Shown: in pieces, positions 7,650 to 16,230 of the stretch | How the letters are laid out: the number at the start of each line of letters is the position of its first letter | Position numbering within the stretch: the stretch's first letter is position 1 | Assembly (NCBI RefSeq): GCF_040545475.1 | Contig: NZ_JBEPMA010000008.1 | Span: forward strand, 1 to 64,000 | Length of the DNA stretch: 64,000 nucleotides | Source of the DNA: Peptoniphilus_A olsenii | GTDB taxonomy: Bacteria > Bacillota > Clostridia > Tissierellales > Peptoniphilaceae | Direction: 5' to 3' | Notes under the pieces: generated by a model | The model's database searches: none | What the model was told of the DNA's origin: nothing | Seen by the model: the letters and a program-made list of their open reading frames with translations, nothing else | Made by a program: the position numbers and the translations under genes

Positions 7650-8610
7650 AGATGTTTCTCCTTTTTTCTTCTAATTCGTCTTCTACTTTTTTCTTGTAGT
7701 TATATGATAGGAGGGCTAGTATGATAAATCCTCCTGTTAATATTACAAAGAGTCCTATTAAGCCATAAATAAAAGCCAAAGTTATTTTGCCTAATTTTGT
7801 CTTAGGTGTTTCTTTTTCATCTTGGTCATCTGAATAATATAATTTTTTAATTATTGGAGAATCCTTTGTTAAAAGTCCATGGTCATAACCCAAGTCTCCA
7901 GCAGAAAATTTTGAGTTAACTGGTTTTTGCTCTATTACTTCTCCTTGGTTAGGAGCCTGTAAAACTTCTCCAACTTGTTCATCATTGTCTAGTGGTTTTA
8001 AGTTGCTTAGGTTAGGTATATTGTTATTTGTATTAGTTTTAGGAATGTTTGCCTGTGCCTGTGCTTGTGGGGCTTCCGTTACTACTTCTTGTTTATTTGT
8101 ACGTCTTGACGAATTATTTTGAAGGCTTGCAAAGTCAGTGTTACCTTTAACTAAATCTGATATTGTGTAGTAAAATATTACATCCCTTCCCATAGGACCT
8201 ACAAAAAATGTTGCCCTTACGATTACATTTTTGCTTGGTATTTCAAATCTGTAATCTCGTGTTTCCGCTGTCTTTCCTGTAACTTCTGCTGGTACAGAAT
8301 AGAAACTATTGTCGCCATAATTTTGGACTGCGAAGGTTTCATTTTTTATATAGTTGGCTAGGTTATAACGGACTGACAAAAATATTCTTCCATCATCTGT
8401 TGTTTCTACCAAAGCTTGTGGACATACTACATTTTCTGTCATACCCTGTCCAATGCCTGGATTGTTACCTGGGTCTTCTATGACTCCTGTAACAGGATGG
8501 ATATAGTAAGGGGTCGTCTTTGCTATTTCTTGTGAATAGGCATAGGTAACATTTATTAGACTTGTAAAAATGAGAGCCATAAGGCAAAGACTATTTATTA
8601 TTTTTTTCAT
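7642..8610 (-). CDS. Shp-like membrane-anchored heme-transfer protein
   Basis: The 322-residue protein has a signal peptide (about 1-24), a Shp-type heme-binding domain (about 30-155), a low-complexity spacer and a C-terminal membrane segment (about 272-299) with a charged tail. Streptococcal Shp binds heme with two methionines 87 residues apart. Here Met57 (GQGMTENVV) and Met140 (VGPMGRDV) sit 83 apart in matching contexts. Shp passes heme to HtsA, and here the IsdE/HtsA-like lipoprotein is the next gene. The family call rests on motif recognition. Confidence 0.8.
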   Translation of the reverse strand: MKKIINSLCLMALIFTSLINVTYAYSQEIAKTTPYYIHPVTGVIEDPGNNPGIGQGMTENVVCPQALVETTDDGRIFLSVRYNLANYIKNETFAVQNYGDNSFYSVPAEVTGKTAETRDYRFEIPSKNVIVRATFFVGPMGRDVIFYYTISDLVKGNTDFASLQNNSSRRTNKQEVVTEAPQAQAQANIPKTNTNNNIPNLSNLKPLDNDEQVGEVLQAPNQGEVIEQKPVNSKFSAGDLGYDHGLLTKDSPIIKKLYYSDDQDEKETPKTKLGKITLAFIYGLIGLFVILTGGFIILALLSYNYKKKVEDELEEKRRNIYE

Positions 8611-10072
8611 TATCTTTTAGCCCTCCTAAAAACATCATTTCATCTTTCATATCTTTTACTTCTTGCAAATTTTTTCTAATTACAACAAAGGCTATTGCGT
8701 TTAATCCTATAAATATTAGGAGTATTAAAATAATAATGCCCTTTGATTCTTTTTCTTCAATTTCTTGTCCCTCTACCCCATTCTCTATATCTTTATTTTG
8801 ATTGGTGGATGGTCCCTTGCTTTCTTGACTTTCAATTTTACTTTGTAGTGAGTCTATAGAAGGTGGACTTGTGTTTAGTGTAGTTGAACTAACTTGTGGT
8901 CCCTCTACTGGCATAGGGGATGAGGAATCTGAAGAGCTTGATATTTTTTGTGCCTGTGGTTTTTTAACTGTCGCCATAAAGTTATTTGCTCTTTCTTCCT
9001 TTGAACTATTAGTGCTTGTACTTATATTGCTTAATGTAGGTAAATTTTTATTATCTATGGTTTCATTTACTTGCACACCTGAACTAGCACCTTTCACCAC
9101 TATAAAAATTGCTGAATCCTTTGTTTTAAATTCAATGTGATCTCCATTGACTTTGTAATTTATCTGCTTTTTTTCTCCATTACTTACTTCATAAAGACTT
9201 AACTTGTCTTGTCCTTTAAATTTTAAAAGAGGTAATTTTAAATCAAATTCCTTGTCTGCATAAATCTTTTTTCTCTTTGCTTGAATGCTTTCTTCCTTGC
9301 CACTTATTTCATCTAGGGGTCCTAAAAACTCAATCTTAAAAACATTCACTTGATCTAATTTGTCAAAGTCCTTTGTGAATTCTTCTGCCTGCTTTCCTGA
9401 TAATTTATTTCCGTAAAATGAAAATTCCTCCTTAAAGGTATCTGGTCCGTAATTGACTATCAAGTTTTTATTTTGGACTTCTCCAGCTTCCTTTGAATTA
9501 AATTCTGGCTTCTTTGGTCCGTCTTTAAACTTCTTTATTAAAGTTGCTTCACTTTCATCGATCTTCTTAATTTTGTCAAAGTCTAATTTTATTCTCGCCC
9601 TTATTGGTTCGTCACCCATGGGCTCAACCTTTGGATCTACATAAACCTTTGTCATTTCATCCATATTAATTAGGTTTGTCCTAAATACTCTTGGTCTTTT
9701 GTCCTTTTCCTTAGGTACTTCTAGGTCATAGCAACCTGCTTCTGCCCTGTGATAAATTCCATCTTCCTTTTGGAAATATATATTTACCAAGGACGCTGTT
9801 ATGGACATATATTCCATCTTGTCTGATCCTATGTATAAATTTGCTTCTTTATTATTTACTTCTATCTCGGCTCTTTGTATAAGGGCCTTGTTGCCCATAC
9901 TAGGCTTTTCTTCGATGGCATGCCACAATTTAATTGGAATTTCATAGCAACCATCTTCTAAATCTATTTCTTTTTTCTCTGGTGTGCTTTCATTATCCGC
10001 AAATACAAAATCTGTTAAGAATAATAAAGATAATAAAAATACTAGAGATATGTAAAATTTTTTATTTTTCAT
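8591..10072 (-). CDS. Membrane-anchored NEAT-domain protein, first gene of heme operon
   Basis: The protein has 493 residues. ATG 10072 is preferred because AAGGGG precedes it and a signal peptide follows at once (about 1-25, ending FVFA); the frame is open 18 codons further upstream. A divergent NEAT domain occupies about 35-190 (IKLWHAIEEKPSMGNKAL), a second beta-rich region of unknown family about 200-330, then a Ser-rich spacer and a transmembrane helix (about 452-474). The NEAT region lacks both YxxxY and the VWVDAMD segment of its sister domains (it reads VYVDPKVEPM), so its heme site may differ. It leads the operon and overlaps the Shp-like gene by 20 bp. Confidence 0.85.
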   Translation of the reverse strand: MKNKKFYISLVFLLSLLFLTDFVFADNESTPEKKEIDLEDGCYEIPIKLWHAIEEKPSMGNKALIQRAEIEVNNKEANLYIGSDKMEYMSITASLVNIYFQKEDGIYHRAEAGCYDLEVPKEKDKRPRVFRTNLINMDEMTKVYVDPKVEPMGDEPIRARIKLDFDKIKKIDESEATLIKKFKDGPKKPEFNSKEAGEVQNKNLIVNYGPDTFKEEFSFYGNKLSGKQAEEFTKDFDKLDQVNVFKIEFLGPLDEISGKEESIQAKRKKIYADKEFDLKLPLLKFKGQDKLSLYEVSNGEKKQINYKVNGDHIEFKTKDSAIFIVVKGASSGVQVNETIDNKNLPTLSNISTSTNSSKEERANNFMATVKKPQAQKISSSSDSSSPMPVEGPQVSSTTLNTSPPSIDSLQSKIESQESKGPSTNQNKDIENGVEGQEIEEKESKGIIILILLIFIGLNAIAFVVIRKNLQEVKDMKDEMMFLGGLKDNEKNNK

Positions 10073-10110
10073 TATAAAACCCCTTTTTATAAATTTACAA
10101 TCTAGGTTAA

Positions 10111-10125
10111 TGATACTACTTATCA
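10111..10125. promoter_or_regulatory. Dyad TGATA-N5-TATCA upstream of heme operon
   Basis: TGATACTACTTATCA lies 39 bp upstream of the first NEAT start codon. A dyad with the same half-sites and the same spacing (TGATATCGAATATCA) lies upstream of the ABC/DUF454 operon at 14933. The pair suggests one regulator, possibly the DtxR/MarR-like protein encoded between them or a Fur-family protein elsewhere. No binding data exist. Confidence 0.5.
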
Positions 10126-10157
10126 ATTACTTAAACTATAAAAAATTTACGGGATTT

Positions 10158-10175
10158 TTGTTAACTCTGGTTTAC
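10158..10175. promoter_or_regulatory. Second shared upstream motif, copy 1
   Basis: TTGTTAACTCTGGTTTAC resembles TTGTTAACTACAGTTAAC at 15012-15029 (14 of 18 matching), which precedes the other iron-type operon. It is a partly palindromic GTTAAC-type site. It may be a second operator or part of the promoter. Confidence 0.35.
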
Positions 10176-10219
10176 TTAAGGAAAAATTTTTATAAATATA
10201 TTATTTTAATTTTTATAAT

Positions 10220-10250
10220 AAAAATAAACCCTAGTCACCGACTAGAGTTT
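10220..10250 (-). terminator. Terminator of the regulator/ABC operon
   Basis: On the minus strand AAACTCTAGTC and GACTAGGGTTT form a stem around GGT, followed by a T-rich run. It lies 42 bp after the stop codon of the regulator gene. Confidence 0.75.
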
Positions 10251-10291
10251 AAAATGTTTTTATATATTTTATGGTGTATAAGTTTAAGTTT

Positions 10292-11125
10292 TTAAGTTAA
10301 ACAAAGGTTAACTATGAATAAAAAATTTGCTTTTTTTGCATGGATTGTTATTCCCATTTGAGATTTAATTTTTAAAATCAAGGATGCTTCTAAAATTATC
10401 CCATCTGATGTTGACCAGTAATCAATTAAATTAAGAGGAATCTTAAAAATCCTGTTCTTAGAATTTATTTCTATTTCTTCGCCTTCATCAAAATAAAATA
10501 ACTTTGTAGCAATTGCTTTTTTAAAGTAACCATGATGAGCCTTCTCTATGGTCTTAGTCGAAAGTTCTATATAGGATTCTTCTCCTATTATTAAATATGC
10601 GTGATCATCAAAGCCCATAAGTGCCATGGAATTATCTACAAAGGAGTTTTTGCTATCTTCAGAAATTTTTTTTATTGAAAAATTAATTTCATGCCTTCCC
10701 TTTTCTAAATATTTGGAAATATATTGGACCCTCTCTCTCCCCTGAATATCTTTAGCCAAAATCATACTTTTGTATCTTTTTTCTAGTGCCTCTTGGTAAG
10801 GAATAAGTCTCTTTGACAACATTTCAAGACTGATACTCCTAGCAAGATTATCGTCAATATCCAAAAATTTTTGTACTACAAATAAACTCTTATCAAGATT
10901 TTCATTATAAAATTCAGAAAGGTCATGTCCTATTTTCGTCAACTTATACTCATTATCCTCTTTGTATAGAATGCCTGTAAGAATCATTTTATCTAGAATT
11001 TTTTTTGAGTTAGGTCGAGAACAACTAAAGAATTGACTTGCTTCTGTGATGGTCTTCCTTCCTTCGTAATTTTTTATAAATAATAAATATTGAATTTGTA
11101 TTTTAGTTATATTTAAATTTAACAT
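10292..11125 (-). CDS. Winged-helix regulator, DtxR/MarR-like
   Basis: The 277-residue protein starts with a helix-turn-helix domain (about 1-70; TITEASQFFSCSRPNSKKIL is the likely recognition helix) followed by a helical segment, VQKFLDIDDNLARSISLEML, that resembles the dimerisation and metal-binding part of DtxR/MntR proteins. The remaining 150 residues match nothing I recognise. It lies 4 bp after the second ABC gene and closes that operon. I infer that it controls this operon, and perhaps the heme operon, in response to metal or heme. Confidence 0.6.
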   Translation of the reverse strand: MLNLNITKIQIQYLLFIKNYEGRKTITEASQFFSCSRPNSKKILDKMILTGILYKEDNEYKLTKIGHDLSEFYNENLDKSLFVVQKFLDIDDNLARSISLEMLSKRLIPYQEALEKRYKSMILAKDIQGRERVQYISKYLEKGRHEINFSIKKISEDSKNSFVDNSMALMGFDDHAYLIIGEESYIELSTKTIEKAHHGYFKKAIATKLFYFDEGEEIEINSKNRIFKIPLNLIDYWSTSDGIILEASLILKIKSQMGITIHAKKANFLFIVNLCLT

Positions 11126-11129
11126 TGAC

Positions 11130-12788
11130 TTATGACTCCATTTCTCTCTTCACTTCTACTATTCTGTCACAAATCCTAAGAGAACTATCCCTGTGAGATG
11201 AAATTATAATACTTTTATTTTTTCTCTCATTATATAGGGACTTTAAAATTATCCCTTCGTTTAATGCATCTATGTTAGCCGTTGGTTCATCAAGTAGATA
11301 TAGCTTTGATTTTCTTAAAAAGATTCTTGCTAAAGCTAGTCTTTGAGCTTGTCCAGTGGATATTTCATTATTTTCTTTTACTATCTCTGTATCCAAACCC
11401 TTGTCAAGTGTCATTATGAAATCATAAATATTTGCCTTCTTGCAAGCTTCTATTAATTCCTCTTCACTTGCATCTTTTTTTGCAATTTTTAGGTTATCTC
11501 TAATGCTTCCTCTAAATAGGTGGGTTTCTTGACTTAAGTAAGAAATGTTCTCTCTTAAATTTAATGTATTCAAGTCTTTTATGTTTTTATCATTTAGGCA
11601 AATCTTGCCACTCTTTATATCGTAAAATCTCATCATTAATTTTATTAGTGTCGACTTGCCACAACCGCTTTTGCCTTTTAGCCCTATTATCTCATTTAAT
11701 GAAGCTTTAAAATTAAAATCATTAATGAGTTTTGTTTCATCATAAGAAAAATTCACTTTCTCAAGACATATATTTTCATAATCAATTTCTTCTCCCTCGT
11801 AATTTATCGGTGTAAGGGGATCTTCTTCTAAAAGTTCCATGACTCTCTTGCCACAAGCAAAGGTCAAAACTAAGTTATTTGCAAGAGATGAAAGGGCGCT
11901 TGTTGGTCCAAAAGAGGAAATGAAAACTCCCAAGGGGAATAATAAACCACTAAGGTCTAAGACAGAACTTTTGTAAAGCTTAATGGCTGCCAGAGTAAAA
12001 ATTAAATCTGCAAGTATTATCGTAAAAGATGTGAGGGCAAAATTATTAGATGATTTTTCTGTAAGAGTCTTTGTAGACCTATTTAACTTATTTGCTTCAA
12101 ATTCAATCTCCTTATACCTATCTTCAAAATAAGAAAAATTAATGATTTCTTTTATTCCCTTAAAGCTTTCCAGGATTAGAGAATTTAAACTTGATATATT
12201 CTTCCTCTGCTTTCGTCCAATTTCTCCAGCAGATTTCTCTGTGATAATTGGGATAATTATAGCTAATATCAAGTGAAAAGTTAGAAGTATCCCAGAATAA
12301 ATTGGATTAAATCTCCATAAAAGTATAAATAAAAATAAAGTGTGAACTAGGGCTATACAGACAGGTGAAATTGTGTGTGCGTAAAAGACCTCTAGTAGTT
12401 CTATATCTGATGTAATAATAGAAATTAATTCTCCCTTATTTTTCCCATTCATCTTGGCTGGTCCCAAGGATCTTAGTTTTTTGAAAATTTTGTCTCTTAA
12501 TATTGCTAAAATTTTGAAGGCTATATAGTGATTTAAAAGCTGCTCTAGGTACTTAAATATTGCCCTCAGTATAGCTAAAGTAAATAAGATTCCAATTATT
12601 AATTTTAATTTTACAGTTTGATTTAAAATTAGTTTACTTAGGTAGAACAAGCCTAATGATGGCAATAAAGTCGCAAATATGTGTCCACTTGCACCAAAAA
12701 ATATGGCAAAAAACATTTGTAACTTTAGATCATCCACAAGGGATAGGAGTTTCCCTATTAAATTTTTATATTCAATTAATTTCTTCAT
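11130..12788 (-). CDS. ABC exporter half-transporter 2 (TMD-NBD)
   Basis: The 552-residue protein has six N-terminal membrane segments (about 1-300) and an ATPase domain with Walker A GKSGCGKST and Walker B LYLLDEPTANID. Its signature is ISTGQAQRLALAR instead of LSGGQ, a change common in one half of heterodimeric exporters such as CydDC. It overlaps the first half-transporter gene by 17 bp, so the two very probably form a heterodimer. The substrate is unknown; a thiol, heme or metallophore is plausible from the neighbours. Confidence 0.88.
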   Translation of the reverse strand: MKKLIEYKNLIGKLLSLVDDLKLQMFFAIFFGASGHIFATLLPSLGLFYLSKLILNQTVKLKLIIGILFTLAILRAIFKYLEQLLNHYIAFKILAILRDKIFKKLRSLGPAKMNGKNKGELISIITSDIELLEVFYAHTISPVCIALVHTLFLFILLWRFNPIYSGILLTFHLILAIIIPIITEKSAGEIGRKQRKNISSLNSLILESFKGIKEIINFSYFEDRYKEIEFEANKLNRSTKTLTEKSSNNFALTSFTIILADLIFTLAAIKLYKSSVLDLSGLLFPLGVFISSFGPTSALSSLANNLVLTFACGKRVMELLEEDPLTPINYEGEEIDYENICLEKVNFSYDETKLINDFNFKASLNEIIGLKGKSGCGKSTLIKLMMRFYDIKSGKICLNDKNIKDLNTLNLRENISYLSQETHLFRGSIRDNLKIAKKDASEEELIEACKKANIYDFIMTLDKGLDTEIVKENNEISTGQAQRLALARIFLRKSKLYLLDEPTANIDALNEGIILKSLYNERKNKSIIISSHRDSSLRICDRIVEVKREMES

Positions 12789-14490
12789 TTAAACCCCACA
12801 TTTCTAGTTCCCTTTGGTATCTATAAATACCAGAAAATAATTCTCCCTTACTTATTTCTTCAAAACTTCCTTCTTCAGCAACTTTCTTATTGTCAAGATA
12901 GTAAATATAGTCTGCGTGAAGGACTGTATTGAGTCTATGAGTAATAAGAATTATGGTCATTTTTTCTTTTAATTTTTGTATAAGATTTAAAATCAAATCT
13001 TCTGATTCCTTATCTATATTTGAAATGGACTCATCTAAAATTAAAATCTTTGGTTCTTTCAAAAGTACCCTTCCTATTGCAAGCCTTTGTTTTTGTCCAC
13101 CAGATAAGTTGTTACCAGCACTTTCTAGGATGCTATCTAAGCCGCCTATATTTTTAAAGTAGGAATACAGACCAACTTCTTCTAACACTTCTATTAACTT
13201 ATCATAATCTGCATTTTTATTTGCAATTTTAAGATTATATCTAAGGCTTTCCTTAAAGAAGTAAGGGTTATTGTCTACTAACATTATATTTTCATTTAAA
13301 GAATCATTTGAAATTTCACTTAAGCCATTGTAAAGTATTTCTCCATCATAATTTCTTTCAAGTCCTCCAACTAATTTTGCAAGGGTGGACTTTCCGCAAC
13401 CACTTTCTCCTACTATGGCTGTGATTTTGTTTGATTTAATCTTCATATTCAAATCTTTTAAAATTTCCTTTTCTCCGTAAGAAAAATTTAAATTTTTTAC
13501 TTCTACATCTACTTCTTTATCCTTTATCACATCTTTAAAATCTTCTATACTTTCTATTTCTAAAATTTCAAAGAGGGAATTAGCTGCTGTAATTCCATTC
13601 ATTACAACATGAAAAAGTGCACCTAGCCTTCTTAAGGGCAAGAAAAACTCTTGGCTTAAAAGTATAAAAGAAAAGGCCGTAAAGACAGAAATCTGACCCT
13701 TGGAATAATAGTAGATTGATAGGATTATTCCCAAGGCTGATCCAGCATATGAAATTAAATCTAGGACTGTAATATTATTTAGTTGCATCATGAGAAGCTT
13801 CATTGTTTTGACCCTAAAGTCTTCTGCCTTCTCATTTAGTAGATCATTGTAATCTTCATCTGCATTAAAAACTTCTAAACTTGTTAAGCCATATAGGAAG
13901 TCTATAAAAACTTCTGACAAATTTGTATATGATTTCCAATAAGTTTTTACAACTTTTTTTGCAAGTTTTTGTACCATCATTATTGCAATTGGTATTAGTG
14001 GTATTAGTAAGAGCATTATTATTGCAATTTTGAAATTTAAAAAAGAAAGTATAAAAAATAAAATTAGAGGTCCTATTAGAGAGAATAGAAGTTGTGGCAA
14101 TAGAGCAGAGTAAAATAAGTTGAGTTGCTCTATTCCCTCTACACCTAAATTTATAACTTCTGAAATAGAAATTTTACTCCCATACTCCATCTTAAAAGAA
14201 AAAACCTTCTTCATTAGCCTTTCTCTCAATGTATTTTTAATCCTATATGAAGCCTTGTAAGATATGCTAGCTTCTATTTTTATTAAGAAAATATTTAGTC
14301 CAATTATTAGGAACATAAATAAAATAAACTTGCTCCCACTAAAGCTTGAACTAATTAAAGCTTCTATAGACTTGCCTATTAAAAAAATCATGGCAACATT
14401 TGTTGTCATTTGTAAAATTTTTATAAGTAAAAGTTTTAAGATTTGTACTTTTTCACTTTTTAATTCATTGAATAATTTCTTGTTAAACAT
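12772..14490 (-). CDS. ABC exporter half-transporter 1 (TMD-NBD)
   Basis: The 572-residue protein has a six-helix membrane domain (about 1-310) and an ATPase domain with Walker A GESGCGKST, a canonical signature LSGGQKQRLAIGR and Walker B ILILDESISNID. It is the partner of the next gene and starts behind AAGGAG. The layout resembles CydDC and the mycobacterial IrtAB siderophore importers, both of which are exporter-fold pairs. The direction of transport cannot be read from sequence alone. Confidence 0.88.
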   Translation of the reverse strand: MFNKKLFNELKSEKVQILKLLLIKILQMTTNVAMIFLIGKSIEALISSSFSGSKFILFMFLIIGLNIFLIKIEASISYKASYRIKNTLRERLMKKVFSFKMEYGSKISISEVINLGVEGIEQLNLFYSALLPQLLFSLIGPLILFFILSFLNFKIAIIMLLLIPLIPIAIMMVQKLAKKVVKTYWKSYTNLSEVFIDFLYGLTSLEVFNADEDYNDLLNEKAEDFRVKTMKLLMMQLNNITVLDLISYAGSALGIILSIYYYSKGQISVFTAFSFILLSQEFFLPLRRLGALFHVVMNGITAANSLFEILEIESIEDFKDVIKDKEVDVEVKNLNFSYGEKEILKDLNMKIKSNKITAIVGESGCGKSTLAKLVGGLERNYDGEILYNGLSEISNDSLNENIMLVDNNPYFFKESLRYNLKIANKNADYDKLIEVLEEVGLYSYFKNIGGLDSILESAGNNLSGGQKQRLAIGRVLLKEPKILILDESISNIDKESEDLILNLIQKLKEKMTIILITHRLNTVLHADYIYYLDNKKVAEEGSFEEISKGELFSGIYRYQRELEMWGLNEEIN

Positions 14491-14492
14491 TT

Positions 14493-14855
14493 CTACTCCT
14501 TGATTGTCTTAATTTTAAAAATAAAATATATGTAGTGAAAAATAAGCACTAGTAAAAGTGTGATTCTTGCATGCAAGTTGTTTACAAAATAAAATGATAT
14601 AGCTAAAAAGAAAGTGATTGTCATGAGTATCTTTCTCTTCCTATCTCTCGTCATACCAGTCTTGTTTTTTATTGGCTCAATATTTTCCTTGTATAATTTA
14701 GTAGAAATAAAATAGTCGTTGAACTTTTTTGATCCTCTTGCAAAGCAATAAGTTGCAAGTAACAAGAAGGGAGTCGCAGGTAATAAGGGCAAATATATAC
14801 CGATTATCCCAATCCCCAAAAATATAAATCCAAGTATTAAAAATAAAATTTTCAA
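14493..14855 (-). CDS. YbaN/DUF454 small membrane protein
   Basis: The protein has 120 residues and two hydrophobic regions. The conserved opening GFIFLGIGIIGIYLPLLPAT and the following FLLLATYCFARGS identify DUF454 (YbaN). The start is TTG at 14855, set by AAGGAGG six bases upstream. The biochemical role of the family is unknown to me. It is the first gene of the operon with the ABC pair and the regulator. Confidence 0.85.
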   Translation of the reverse strand: MKILFLILGFIFLGIGIIGIYLPLLPATPFLLLATYCFARGSKKFNDYFISTKLYKENIEPIKNKTGMTRDRKRKILMTITFFLAISFYFVNNLHARITLLLVLIFHYIYFIFKIKTIKE

Positions 14856-14932
14856 TTATATCCTCCTTAATTTTGATTTTTGTATTTTTCAAAATAAATA
14901 CTAACAAAGAAATTTTTATAAGTAAACAATAT

Positions 14933-14947
14933 TGATATCGAATATCA
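14933..14947. promoter_or_regulatory. Dyad TGATA-N5-TATCA upstream of YbaN/ABC operon
   Basis: TGATATCGAATATCA lies 78 bp upstream of the TTG start. The symmetry extends outward, with AAACAA on the left mirrored by TTGTTT on the right apart from a one-base slip. It has the same half-sites and spacing as the dyad at 10111-10125, so both operons may share a regulator. Confidence 0.55.
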
Positions 14948-15011
14948 TTTTGTTTATATTAAATATATTCATTTTTTTTATGATATATGTTGATTTATAG
15001 GGACTAGACCC

Positions 15012-15029
15012 TTGTTAACTACAGTTAAC
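15012..15029. promoter_or_regulatory. Second shared upstream motif, copy 2
   Basis: TTGTTAACTACAGTTAAC contains two GTTAAC half-sites and resembles 10158-10175. It lies just outside the left end of the IS3 remnant, so the IS landed upstream of this site without splitting it. Confidence 0.35.
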
Positions 15030-15068
15030 TTTTTATATAATTCAAGCCAAAAAAATAAGGCCCTGGTT

Positions 15069-15789
15069 TGAACTGACCCCCAAAAGTTGGACTTAAAAAA
15101 CCAACTTAAGGAGGTCAGTTTTTTAATGACAAAATACAATTTAGAATTTAAACTAAATACTGTAAACTTGTACTTAACAGGAGAAATGTCCTATCAAAGC
15201 CTAGCAAATGAACTAAAAATCAATAATCCACCTATGATAGCTAAATGGGTTAAAGATTTTAAAGAAGAAGGAATTGAAGGACTAAAACCAAAAAAAGAGA
15301 GGTAGACCTTCAAATATGTCAAGTACAGATAAAAACAAAAATCAAAAAATCAAAAAATAAAAATATTAAAACAAAAAAAGAATTGAGTGAATTAGAAAAA
15401 CTAAGAAAAGAAAATTGCTATCTTCAAATGAAAGTAGATATATTAAAAAAAGATACAATTCTCTCAGATGACAGAATCAGAAATAGACGAATATCTAAGA
15501 TCATTAAATCACTAAGAGATAAATATAAACTAAAAGACTTGTTGGAATATTTTGATCTACCAAAATCTAGCTACATGTATTGACAAGAAAGACTAGATAA
15601 TAGAAATAAAGATGAAGAATTAAAAGAAACAATAGAAGAATATATCGAATATTACAATAAAGACAGAATAAAAGAAAAATTAGGATATTTAAGTCCAGTG
15701 GAATATAGAGAAAAGAATGCAGCATAAAAAATACCAGAGAAAATATAAATTCTCTCTGGTATTTGGTCCAACTTTATGGGGTCACCACA
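15069..15789 (+). mobile_element. Decayed IS3-family (IS150-group) element
   Basis: The left end TGAACTGACCCCCAAAAGTT and right end (read inward TGTGGTGACCCCATAAAGTT) are inverted repeats of IS150-group type. GTT flanks both sides (15066-15068 and 15790-15792), fitting a 3-bp target duplication. At 721 bp the element is about half of normal size because most of orfB is deleted. A hairpin at 15728-15763 marks the right end as in intact copies. Confidence 0.85.
15126..15727 (+). pseudogene. IS3 transposase orfA/orfB remnants
   Basis: orfA opens behind GGAGG with a helix-turn-helix (SYQSLANELKINNPPMIAKW) and loses frame near 15300 after GLKPKKER. Its coiled-coil tail continues in another frame from about 15383 (ELEKLRKENCYLQMKVDILK). 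The orfB start reads to SSYMY, where TGA replaces an expected Trp codon. A deletion then joins it to the family C-terminus (IEYYNKDRIKEKLGYLSPVE). The DDE core is gone, so it cannot transpose. Confidence 0.85.
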
Positions 15790-15809
15790 GTTTTCCTAGA
15801 GCCTTTTAA

Positions 15810-16115
15810 TTAACGGTATTTTAAAACTTCTGTGGCAAGCTCAAGCATTTCAATGGCAACATTGAAGTTTTCGCCAAAAAGATCGAAGACAGCATCTTCA
15901 GAAAGAACTCCACAAGGAAGATCCTCTGGGATTTCGCCCCTGTCATATCTTTCCAAATCATCAAAATAAGTCTGGGAAGAATAATAATCGCTGAGCTTTC
16001 TGTATTCCTCTTGATGAGCCTCAAACCTTTCAATGGCAGCTCTCAAGTTCTCAATAACATCATTGTGGTCATTTAAAATCTTTTCCATTTCACTAATTCT
16101 TTTAATAGGATCCAT
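15810..16115 (-). CDS. DUF4298-family small protein
   Basis: The 101-residue acidic helical protein carries the family features RISEMEKIL at the N-terminus, YYSSQTYFDDLE in the middle and PCGVLSEDAVFDL near the end. ATG 16115 is chosen for its AAGGAGG site; a frame extending upstream has no support. It follows the M20 peptidase gene by 115 bp and its stop is 20 bp from the IS3 right end. The function is unknown. Confidence 0.75.
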   Translation of the reverse strand: MDPIKRISEMEKILNDHNDVIENLRAAIERFEAHQEEYRKLSDYYSSQTYFDDLERYDRGEIPEDLPCGVLSEDAVFDLFGENFNVAIEMLELATEVLKYR

Positions 16116-16230
16116 AATATCCTCCTTATAATTAATTGCACAAATCTTTATACCCTTATTATAAAAAATAAATTGCAAAAGAAAAAGATAGGAAATTAAT
16201 CCTATCTCCTTCACCTTCAAATTTTTAAAA

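Noticed and set aside
10110..10295. Plus-strand 61-residue frame in the gap upstream of the heme operon
   Set aside because: It covers the operators and terminator, has no ribosome site and consists of low-complexity residues.
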